Source of the DNA: Streptomyces sp. DH5
GTDB taxonomy: Bacteria; Actinomycetota; Actinomycetes; Streptomycetales; Streptomycetaceae
Length of the DNA stretch: 64,000 nucleotides
Direction: 5' to 3'
Assembly: GCF_020873915.1 (NCBI RefSeq)
Contig: NZ_JAHWGP010000013.1
Location: 106,561 to 170,560, forward strand
Positions within the stretch are counted from its first letter, which is position 1; the number at the start of each line of letters is the position of its first letter. Position numbers and translations under genes: made by a program. Below the pieces are notes generated by a model. The model was not told the origin of the DNA and did no database searches. It worked only from the letters and a program-made list of their open reading frames with translations. This document shows positions 38,645-45,829 of this stretch, piece after piece.

Positions 38645-39328
38645 GTGACGACAGACGCCTGCCGGGTGTGCGGCGACCGTCTGTCGCCCTGGGAGAAAAA
38701 GCGCTGCGGATGCGGCGGGCCGCGCTGGGCGAGCCGTTCGGAGATCATGTACGCGATCGCCTGCTCGGTCCGCTCTCCTCTCCACGTCCGCGACTTCGTC
38801 CGCCTGGCCCAGCGTGATCACGAATGTGAGATCGCCGTCCCGAGTGCCACCGCGGTGCTCGCACCTGACCCGCGCTTCTGTTGGGCCGGACAGGGAACCT
38901 ACGGTCTGTACCGGCACGGCCCCTTGCCTGGTCCACGGAGTCTGGCGGGGGTGAGCCGGTTGGTTCTTCTGGCGGCGGAAGAGCCCATGACAGTCGATGC
39001 GCTGGACTACTGCCTGAAGCACCTCGGATACCGGTACAACGTGGCCTCGCTGAAGAACGCGATCCGAAGCTCCCGGTGGATCGAATGGCAGCAGGATGGC
39101 CGGTGGACGGTTGAGCGAGGAGACGCTGCCGAGGCCGAGCTGCGGCGGAATGTACCTGTGACTCCAGCTGCCCTGAGCGAGGAGTGGTCGGGCGTACGCG
39201 ACGGTTTGGCCGGGGATGTGAGACGCCTCATGACTCAGCGAGGGGAGAAGCTGCGCAACCTCGGTGCTCCATACCGGTTCGGTCTCGACTGGGGTGACGA
39301 GAAGTCAGGAGCGATGCTGCTGACGTAG
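38645..39328 (+). CDS. Zinc-ribbon and HARE-HTH protein of the cargo operon
   Basis: A 227-residue protein. An N-terminal zinc ribbon (CRVCGDRLSPWEKKRCGCG) is followed by a HARE-HTH/HB1-like domain: YAIACSVRSPLHVRDFVRLAQRDH ... SATAVLAPDPRFCWAGQGTYGLYRHG. A second winged-helix-like unit follows (LVLLAAEEPMTVDALDYCLKHLGY ... IEWQQDGRWTVERG). HARE-HTH domains read DNA in chromatin, polymerase-delta and restriction-related proteins. GTG 38645 has GGGGAGAG five bases upstream; an in-frame ATG at 38621 is possible, eight bases after the ATPase stop. It completes a three-gene unit of two DNA-binding proteins around an ATPase. Confidence 0.8.
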   Translation: MTTDACRVCGDRLSPWEKKRCGCGGPRWASRSEIMYAIACSVRSPLHVRDFVRLAQRDHECEIAVPSATAVLAPDPRFCWAGQGTYGLYRHGPLPGPRSLAGVSRLVLLAAEEPMTVDALDYCLKHLGYRYNVASLKNAIRSSRWIEWQQDGRWTVERGDAAEAELRRNVPVTPAALSEEWSGVRDGLAGDVRRLMTQRGEKLRNLGAPYRFGLDWGDEKSGAMLLT

Positions 39329-39335
39329 GCAAGGG

Positions 39336-39361
39336 TTTCGGGCCGTCCCGAAAGCGGCTTT
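39336..39361 (+). terminator. Hairpin at the end of the cargo operon
   Basis: TTTCGGG (39336-39342) pairs with CCCGAAA (39347-39353) around CCGT. Overlapping its right arm, 39346-39359 matches 13 of 14 bases of the tRNA-Thr 3' end, so the hairpin might instead be an old attachment site. It lies between convergent genes. Confidence 0.5.
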
Positions 39362-39458
39362 GAGGAAGAAGCCGTCTGCTCCGGCCTTCCGTTGCTTACG
39401 GCATGGCTGAACGCACGGCTGCGGCGCGGCGGCCTGATTTCCGTGAGCGGAGAGGTTG

Positions 39459-41060
39459 TCAGCCCTTCTTCGCGCCCCTCTTGGCCTTGGCTTTCTTCTT
39501 CCGGTTGGCCTTTGCTTCCTCGGCCTTCTTGGCAGCCTTGCGGGCCTGCTTCTCCTGCTCGGCCTTGCGCTGGAGAGGGACGAGCTTGGCGGTGGCCTCG
39601 GCTGCGCTCCTGCCGACGTGGGGGAGGACGCTCTGGTAGATGTCCCGCGTGATCCGGGTATCGCTGTGTCCTAGGGTGTCCGACACGATCTTGATGTCGA
39701 TGCCGGCGGCGAGCATGAGGGTGGCCGCGCCGTGCCGAAGGTCGTGCAGCCGGATCGGCGGGAGGCCGGAGGCGGTGACGAGCCGTTCGAAGAGATCCGT
39801 GATCTTGCCGGGGTGCAGCCAGGAGCCGTCCTCCTGGGTGAAGACGAGCCCGGTGTTCATCCAGGCCGAGCCCCACTCCGCGCGGTTGGCCTCCTGCTGC
39901 TTGCGGTGTCGCTCCAGGACGCCGACGGTGTCGTCGTCCAGGGCGACGACCCGGAAGCCGCTGTCCGTCTTCGGCTCCGACGCTTCCACGTCCCAGCCGT
40001 CCTGAACGAGCTGACCGGTCACCGTGAGGGAGTGCCGGTCGAGGTTGGTCTCCGACCAGGGCTGGCCGCACGCCTCGCCGCGCCGCAGGCCGCGGAAGGC
40101 GATCAGGTGCCACATGGCGTACAGCCGGTCATCGGCGACGAAGTCGAGGAAGGCGCCGGTCTGTTTCGGTGTCCAGACCATGACGAGGGAGGGCTTCTCG
40201 CCGGTCTGCTGCCACCGGGCGACCCGCTCGTCCGTCCACACCAGGGCCTTAGGCTTGCGGACGGGGTCGATCTCGACGTGGGCCGCCGGGTTGAACGTGA
40301 TGATCTGCTGGCCGATCGCGTCATTCAGGGCGGCGCGGAGGGTGGCCTTGATGTGCTGGCGCGTGGACGGCCCGGTGACGCGGCGGAAGGGCGGCATCGC
40401 GTCGATCGCCGCCTTTATGGCCTTGCGGCGGTCCCGGTTCCCCTTGCCCTTCCAGGGCACGGCCGCCAATTCGTCGACCGCGGCGCGTCGCTGGGCGTTC
40501 TGCTCCAGGGTCTCGGCGTTGGCGTCGGCGATGGCGGTGAACATCTCGCTGAGGTGGCTCACGCGCAGTCGGTCGAGGCGCCGGTCGCCGATGTGGGGCT
40601 TGAGGTGCACGCGGACGTCGGTCTCGTAGCGGCTGATGCCGGACTTGCGGATGCGCTTGCCGGCGAGCCAGCGGTCCAGCCACTCGGCCACGGTGAGGCT
40701 GCCCACGAGGTCCTGGCTGGCGTTGAGGCGGCGCCTCGTCTCCTCCACGTCGGGGAGGGGCAGCTTGTCGCGGCTGACCTTGGACAGCATCTCGGCGATC
40801 AGCTGGACACCTTCGGGGTCGTCCGACTCGGCGAGGCCGAGGAGAGCGCGTACGTGGTCGAGGTCGGCCTGTGCCGCCTTGAGGCTGGCGTACCCTCCCC
40901 GTGCGAAGGAGCGCCTGCTGCCGTCCTCGTGTGGCGGCAGCTCCTGGCGTATGGAGTAGGTGCAGTGGTTCCTGCTGCTGCGCATGGGGCAGGAGGAGCC
41001 GAGTTCCTTGCCGGTCTTCGGGTCGCGGCAGGAGCAGCGGCGGTAGGTGGAGCCCTTCAA
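39459..41060 (-). CDS. int: Tyrosine recombinase (phage-type integrase)
   Basis: A 533-residue site-specific integrase. The N-terminal zinc-like CSCRDPKTGKELGSSCP and the SAM-like core-binding domain (LTVAEWLDRWLAGKR ...) precede the catalytic domain. The tetrad is visible: Arg in FRGLRRGEACG, HDLRHG, the later LGHSDTRITRDIY with the nucleophile tyrosine. The C-terminus is an extended Lys/Ala-rich tail. TTG 41060 overlaps the XRE regulator stop by four bases (TTGA) and has GGAGG upstream, so the two are translationally coupled. The gene reads toward the tRNA side, the normal layout for tRNA-targeting actinomycete elements. Confidence 0.93.
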   Translation of the reverse strand: MKGSTYRRCSCRDPKTGKELGSSCPMRSSRNHCTYSIRQELPPHEDGSRRSFARGGYASLKAAQADLDHVRALLGLAESDDPEGVQLIAEMLSKVSRDKLPLPDVEETRRRLNASQDLVGSLTVAEWLDRWLAGKRIRKSGISRYETDVRVHLKPHIGDRRLDRLRVSHLSEMFTAIADANAETLEQNAQRRAAVDELAAVPWKGKGNRDRRKAIKAAIDAMPPFRRVTGPSTRQHIKATLRAALNDAIGQQIITFNPAAHVEIDPVRKPKALVWTDERVARWQQTGEKPSLVMVWTPKQTGAFLDFVADDRLYAMWHLIAFRGLRRGEACGQPWSETNLDRHSLTVTGQLVQDGWDVEASEPKTDSGFRVVALDDDTVGVLERHRKQQEANRAEWGSAWMNTGLVFTQEDGSWLHPGKITDLFERLVTASGLPPIRLHDLRHGAATLMLAAGIDIKIVSDTLGHSDTRITRDIYQSVLPHVGRSAAEATAKLVPLQRKAEQEKQARKAAKKAEEAKANRKKKAKAKRGAKKG

Positions 41061-41737
41061 AAGCGTTCCTCCGGGGTGGTGTCGGTGGCTGCTTCGGGCG
41101 GGTCTACGTCGCCCAGTGCGGGTGGGAGCTCGGGTGGGGTGGCGCCCTCGTCGCGGAGTTCGCGGCGGAGGTGGCGGAGGGTGTACTTGGCGGAGACGGC
41201 CTGGTCGGCATACGTGGTCCGCTTGCGCTCGGCTTCTTCCTGCTGGGCGCGGCTGGTGGCTGCCTTGGCGGCGAACCGCGCCTGCTCTTCCTCGTCGAGT
41301 GCGGCGAGTGCGGTGTGTACGAGGCTGGCGTGATGCTCGAAGTCGGGGACCAGGCCGGCGTCGTGGCCGCGTACGTCCTGCTCGCCGGTGAATCGTCGTA
41401 GGGCGTCCCAGGTGGGTACGAGGTCCCGGAACGGGAGTTCCTGGGTCTCTTTGACGTAGCCGACCGGGAAGATCAGGCAGACCGGGTACGTCTCCAGGGC
41501 GGCGGCCAGGACCATGACGTCCACGAGGGGGAGGCTGGCTCGGCGTCCGGACTCCATGTTGGCGATCACGTTGCGCGGGATGGGATGCCCCAGCCGCTCG
41601 CACTGGTCCGCCAGATCCTGTGCGCTCCACCCCCTCTCCTTCCTTCTGCGCCGGACTTCGCCAGCCACGTTGGCCTTGATCCGATCCGCCCACTCCGGGA
41701 CGTCGTCCCCACCAGCATCCACACCGCGTTGTGTCAT
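41057..41737 (-). CDS. XRE-family transcriptional regulator
   Basis: A 226-residue protein with an N-terminal Cro/C1-type HTH (VRRRRKERGWSAQDLADQCERLG ... ANMESGRRASLPLVDVMVLAAAL, about 28-80). The C-terminal half is helical and charged. Co-translated with the integrase and divergent from the excisionase-like gene across 96 bases, it probably controls the switch between integration and excision. The start at 41737 is a normal ATG. Confidence 0.88.
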   Translation of the reverse strand: MTQRGVDAGGDDVPEWADRIKANVAGEVRRRRKERGWSAQDLADQCERLGHPIPRNVIANMESGRRASLPLVDVMVLAAALETYPVCLIFPVGYVKETQELPFRDLVPTWDALRRFTGEQDVRGHDAGLVPDFEHHASLVHTALAALDEEEQARFAAKAATSRAQQEEAERKRTTYADQAVSAKYTLRHLRRELRDEGATPPELPPALGDVDPPEAATDTTPEERF

Positions 41738-41833
41738 AGAGACACATTAACTTGACCATCCTGGTTGGTAGACGCCTGGAGCCGCACGTGATGGGCACGT
41801 TCGCCGAGGGCTGTACCGAAAGGAGCGCACCGC

Positions 41834-42064
41834 ATGCGCGACGACGCGACGGCCGGGCGATCGAAGGGGATGAGCCGGGGGGAGCTGCTCGCCCTCCCCG
41901 TGGCCGTTGACCTGGATACAAGCAACCGTGCTCTGGGGTTGGGGCGGAGCAAGGGATATGAGCTGGCGAAGCGGGGCGAGTACCCGTGCAAGGTGCTACG
42001 GCTCGGCAACGCCTACCGAGTGGTGACCGCGGACCTGCTGGAGCTGCTCGGACTGGCGGCGTGA
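41834..42064 (+). CDS. xis: Excisionase-like small HTH protein
   Basis: A 76-residue protein with a MerR/excisionase-type winged helix: LDTSNRALGLGRSKGYELAKRGEYPCKVLRLGNAYRVVTADLLELLG. This fold binds next to attachment sites and directs the integrase toward excision. AAAGGAG precedes the ATG. It opens the rightward transcription unit of the element. Confidence 0.85.
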   Translation: MRDDATAGRSKGMSRGELLALPVAVDLDTSNRALGLGRSKGYELAKRGEYPCKVLRLGNAYRVVTADLLELLGLAA

Positions 42065-42300
42065 GGGAGCGGCAGTGCAGCAGACGGTTCTGCGCTGAGC
42101 TGACACAGAAAAGCTGGACTGTCGCCAGGCGTGGACGTACTGTCCCTGTTCCCCGCCCGTGGCCGACAACCCACGAGAAACGGGTGAGCCCCCGGCGCGC
42201 CAACGCCGGAGGCCCAACACACTCCACCGCCCGCATCCCCGCGAACGACCCACGCCCGCCGGGCCTGCACGCCCGGCGACGCAAGAAGAGGAGCCGCCCA

Positions 42301-43557
42301 GTGGAACCCGAGATACCCGCGCCCTATTCCGCACCCGGTGCTGCCGCCTGGCCGCCGGTCGCGGTGCCGGGCAACCCGGCCCAGCGCGAACCCGAGGAAA
42401 CATCGTCGGCCGAGACAGCCGAGAGCTCGATACCGGACCCCGAGCCGACCCACGGGGCGGCACTGTTGGACGAACTGCGGCAGCAGATAGCCAAGTTCGT
42501 GATCCTTCCCTCGCCGGATGCGCTGGACGCGGTCACGCTGTGGGTGGCGGCGACGCACCTGCAGCCCGCGTGGCAGCACGCCCCGCGCCTGGCGGTGGTG
42601 GGGCCGGCGAAGCGGTGCGGCAAGTCGCGACTGCTGGACGTGCTGACCGAGACGGTCCACGAGCCGATGCTCACCATCAACACCACACCCGCGGCGATCT
42701 TCCGCTCGATCACCGAGGAGCAGCCGCCCACACTCCTGGTCGACGAGGCGGACACCATCTTCGGCACCCCGAAGCAGGCGGAGAAGAACGAGGAGATGCG
42801 CGGCCTGCTCAACGCCGGCCACCAGCGCAACCGGTACGTCACCCGGGTCGTCGGCAACGACCACACCCCGCACCGCTTCGCCACCTTCGCCATGGCGGCC
42901 ATCGCGGGCATCGGCGACCTGCCCGACACGATCATGGACCGGGCGGCCGTGATCCGCATGCGGCGCCGGGCTGAGGGCGAGAAGGTCAAGCCCTTCCGCT
43001 CCCGCCGCGACATCCCGGCCCTGCACGACCTGCGGGACCGCATCGCCGCGTGGGCCAGGCCGCTCCTCGACGAGGCCGCGGGGCTGGAGCCGGACATGCC
43101 GGTCGAGGACCGCGCAGCCGACACCTGGGAACCCCTGGTCATCGTCGCCGACCTGGCAGGCGGGCACTGGCCCCGCCTGGCGCGAGCCGCGTGCACGAGA
43201 ATGGTCGCTGCCGAAGTGGCAGCCGAGGAGGATCACCCCAGCGGGGCACGGATCCTCGCCGACATCCGCCGCGTCTTCGTCGCCCAGCGCGAGGTGGACA
43301 GCCTGTCCACCGAGGAACTCCTCCACCACCTGCGCCAGGACCCCGAGGCTCCGTGGTCGGAGTGGGGACGTAGCGGGCTGACGGCCCGCGAACTGGGCAG
43401 GATGTTGCGCGAGTTCGGCATCACGTCCGGCAACGTGCGCATGGCCGACCGGACGCAGCGCAAGGGCTACATGCGCAACAGGTTCCTCGACGCCTGGCGC
43501 CGGTACTGCCCCACCGTCCACCCCGTCGACGCCGACCCCGTCCCCCGCGAGGGCTGA
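42301..43557 (+). CDS. DUF3631 P-loop protein, putative element replication/helicase factor
   Basis: A 418-residue protein. Walker A GPAKRCGKSRLLD (about 101-113) and Walker B TLLVDEADTIFG (about 145) mark a helicase-like ATPase; VTRVVGNDHTPHRFATFAMAAIAG and RAAVIRMRRRAEGEKVKPF are typical of DUF3631 proteins on Streptomyces integrative elements and phages. DUF3631 often forms the helicase half of primase-helicase proteins, but no primase domain is visible here. The GTG start follows GAGGAG. A repeat-rich non-coding stretch follows that could include a replication origin. Confidence 0.82.
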   Translation: MEPEIPAPYSAPGAAAWPPVAVPGNPAQREPEETSSAETAESSIPDPEPTHGAALLDELRQQIAKFVILPSPDALDAVTLWVAATHLQPAWQHAPRLAVVGPAKRCGKSRLLDVLTETVHEPMLTINTTPAAIFRSITEEQPPTLLVDEADTIFGTPKQAEKNEEMRGLLNAGHQRNRYVTRVVGNDHTPHRFATFAMAAIAGIGDLPDTIMDRAAVIRMRRRAEGEKVKPFRSRRDIPALHDLRDRIAAWARPLLDEAAGLEPDMPVEDRAADTWEPLVIVADLAGGHWPRLARAACTRMVAAEVAAEEDHPSGARILADIRRVFVAQREVDSLSTEELLHHLRQDPEAPWSEWGRSGLTARELGRMLREFGITSGNVRMADRTQRKGYMRNRFLDAWRRYCPTVHPVDADPVPREG

Positions 43558-44056
43558 GCCCCGCACTCCCTGGTTGCCGTCCTTGCCGTCCCTGCCGTGA
43601 CCTCGCAGGTCACACGGCCTCCAGGCAAGACGGCAACCGGGGCCGAGACGGCAACGCGATCACGACCAGCGCGTTGCCCGACCAAGACGCCGTCCCGATC
43701 CGTCTTGCGACGTCCTAGGCGTCCTTGCCGTATCAACGCAGGTCACAGCCCTGCCTACCGAGACGGAAGACGCGACGCCACCGTCTCGACCCGGGGCCCG
43801 GCCACTCCGAGACGGGCTCGGGCACGACGAACCACCTGAGCCCCCTCGCGTCCGGGCCGAAGATGCCGACGGCACCCGTCGAGACGGAAGGCCGAGGCCG
43901 CTGCCGTACCCGCCCTGACCTGCACTTGCAACGGCCAAGACGGCAAGGACGCACCACGCCGAAACCACAGGAGTACCCCGCTTGACGACCCTTCCCCTCT
44001 CTCCTCCACCGCACCACCAGTCGCCGGAGGACCGGCCGGACAAAGGACAGCCGACG
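43558..44056. other. Non-coding region with repeated TTGCCGTC/GACGGCAA motifs
   Basis: 499 bases after the DUF3631 gene. It is dominated by dispersed copies of an 8-mer in both orientations and by related CCGTC and GACGG words. No coding frame with a ribosome binding site is found. Its position beside a replication-type gene suggests an origin or control region; this is inference. Confidence 0.5.
43574..43946. repeat. Iteron-like 8-mers in two orientations
   Basis: TTGCCGTC at 43574-43581 and 43583-43590, and its complement GACGGCAA at 43629-43636, 43647-43654 and 43939-43946. A one-mismatch copy lies at 43725-43732. Spacing is irregular. Confidence 0.6.
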
Positions 44057-44920
44057 ATGACCAAGCACGATGCCGAGCGATACGCGCTCATCATGGCCGG
44101 CGTCGTCATCGTCGCCCTGACCGCCGGAGCGTTCTGGCTCTCCTACGCGCACCTGGCCGACGTCGCTGGCCGGCACGGGCTGGGAACGTCACCGATCCGC
44201 CGTTGGGCGTGGCCGGCGACCCTGGACGCGTTCATCGTCGCGGGGGAGCTGCTCATGCTCCGCGCGGCCCTGCGCCGCGTCACCGACCGATGGGCCATCG
44301 CCGTGACCGCCATCGGATCGGTCGGCTCCATCGCGCTGAACGTCGCCGGGGTCAGCGGCACGGGCGACGCCGGCGACGTCCCGTTCCTCGACTACGTGGT
44401 CGCCGCGGTCCCCCCGGCCGCCGCGATGGTGGCCTTCGGCGTGCTGATGCGGCAGATCCACCAGCTCGTCGAGCAGCCTGTTGACCACTCGGGCCCTGGT
44501 TCCGCGCAGGTGCCGGAACCACCGGCTACCCCATCCGTCCACCCCACCGAGCAGTCGGCCACCGCAGTCGGCCGGTCTGCCGAGACTCCGGTCGAGCGCG
44601 TCCGACCTGCCGAGCCACTGGTTGAGCCCGGCCAGGCCACTGAGCCACCGGCCGCCGTATCCGTCCAGCCTCCGGAACCGCCCGCCGAGGCCGCAGAGGG
44701 CAAGCCGCGCGGTGGCCGTCCGCCCGGCGCCCCACTCGAGGTACTCGTGGAGATCGGCCAGGCTGCCGCCGCTGAGCAGGGCAAGCTCACCCGGGCCGTC
44801 GTCCGAACGGCAGTTGAGGACAAGGGGCTGACGATCGGCAGCAAGCGGCTGACCGAGGTGATGGACATCCTCCGGGCCGAGCGCGAAGCCTCCGCCGAGT
44901 CCGATCCGGCCAGAGGCTGA
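44057..44920 (+). CDS. DUF2637 membrane protein
   Basis: A 287-residue protein with four hydrophobic helices in the first 130 residues (ALIMAGVVIVALTAGAFWLSYAHLA, WPATLDAFIVAGELLMLRAAL, WAIAVTAIGSVGSIALNVAGV, LDYVVAAVPPAAAMVAFGVLM). A Pro/Glu/Val-rich linker (about 145-225) and a small C-terminal helical domain follow (LTRAVVRTAVEDKGLTIGSKRLTEVMDILRAER). DUF2637 proteins are frequent on Streptomyces conjugative plasmids and elements; a role in transfer or spread is suspected only. AAAGGA precedes the ATG. Confidence 0.82.
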   Translation: MTKHDAERYALIMAGVVIVALTAGAFWLSYAHLADVAGRHGLGTSPIRRWAWPATLDAFIVAGELLMLRAALRRVTDRWAIAVTAIGSVGSIALNVAGVSGTGDAGDVPFLDYVVAAVPPAAAMVAFGVLMRQIHQLVEQPVDHSGPGSAQVPEPPATPSVHPTEQSATAVGRSAETPVERVRPAEPLVEPGQATEPPAAVSVQPPEPPAEAAEGKPRGGRPPGAPLEVLVEIGQAAAAEQGKLTRAVVRTAVEDKGLTIGSKRLTEVMDILRAEREASAESDPARG

Positions 44921-44998
44921 CCGGAACCCCTGCCGGGTGGCCGGCACCCTTTTCGGTCACCCAGCCTGCCGGTCACCGCCCCACGCGTCGCGTGATCG

Positions 44999-45012
44999 TC
45001 CACACCTGTGGA
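44999..45012. promoter_or_regulatory. Perfect palindrome upstream of the mobilization genes
   Basis: TCCACA-CC-TGTGGA, with ACGCG-T-CGCGT just to its left at 44983-44993. Both lie in the 174-base gap before the MobC-like gene, where an origin of transfer or an autoregulatory operator would be expected. Confidence 0.4.
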
Positions 45013-45094
45013 TGGGGTGGTGGGCGCTCGAACTCCATCAGACCTTCCCGCCGACTTGCATGCCCTCCCCGTCCCTTTCTGGAGAGAACCGTCC

Positions 45095-45829
45095 ATGACG
45101 CACGACCCGCTCCACCCCGATAATGCCCCCGACGAGCCGCTGCCGTCGGCGAAGTTCCCTGCGCTGCTGGCGCGTTTGCGGCAGGCGTTCGGACGGACGG
45201 CCCCTGGCGGAGCCAGTAGTACCCCGAGTCCGACTCAAGGCCGGTCTTCGGGGGTCTCCGCCCCAGGGGTGGCGGAGACGGTCCGACGCCAGGGGGCGCC
45301 GGACCAGGAGGTCGGGGCCGAGGGCGGCCCCGACCCGGACGCTCTGCACGCTGTCCAGCAGCAGATTCTCTGCCCCGAGCCCGCAGCCACCCCGGCGGCC
45401 GTTGAGCGAGAGGTGCAGAGCGTTCAGCCGGCGATCCGTCGTTTCACCGGCACGAAGCGGGCCCTCCGTGTCGGTCCGATGCGGTTCACCAGCGACGAGC
45501 ACGTCAGGCTCCAGGAGGCCGCCGCCGAGCACGGTTACAAGGGGGAGTCCGGTTTCGCCGCCGACATCGTCCTCGCCTTCATCAGCGGCCGGTTCACGGC
45601 GAATCTGCCGCTGTCCGAGGACCGCCGCCGCACTCATATGTTCCGCGCCCAGGCGCTGCGCGAGCTTAACCGCATCGGCGTCAACGTCAACCAGATCGCC
45701 CGCGCCCTCAACAGCGACCTGACTCCGCCCGACATCCGTCACCGTCTCGACGAGCTAGACCGTCTGCTGGAGCTGATCGCCGAGGCCCTGCATGAATCCG
45801 CTGGTACCAGGAAGGACCAGGCCGCGTGA
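45095..45829 (+). CDS. MobC-like relaxosome accessory protein
   Basis: A 244-residue protein. The first 130 residues are low-complexity and probably disordered. The C-terminal part (about 130-240) matches the MobC/plasmid mobilization relaxosome pattern: a ribbon-helix-helix-like VGPMRFTSDEHVRLQEAAAEHGYKG and then RAQALRELNRIGVNVNQIARALNS, the highly recognisable NRIGVNxNQIAR motif. It helps the relaxase nick at oriT. Its stop overlaps the relaxase start (GTGA). GGAGAG precedes the ATG. Confidence 0.88.
   Translation: MTHDPLHPDNAPDEPLPSAKFPALLARLRQAFGRTAPGGASSTPSPTQGRSSGVSAPGVAETVRRQGAPDQEVGAEGGPDPDALHAVQQQILCPEPAATPAAVEREVQSVQPAIRRFTGTKRALRVGPMRFTSDEHVRLQEAAAEHGYKGESGFAADIVLAFISGRFTANLPLSEDRRRTHMFRAQALRELNRIGVNVNQIARALNSDLTPPDIRHRLDELDRLLELIAEALHESAGTRKDQAA

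Noticed and set aside
39336-39361. Definite attR/attL assignment for the 13/14 match to tRNA-Thr
   Set aside because: The match is short and overlaps a self-complementary hairpin, so it is reported only as a candidate.
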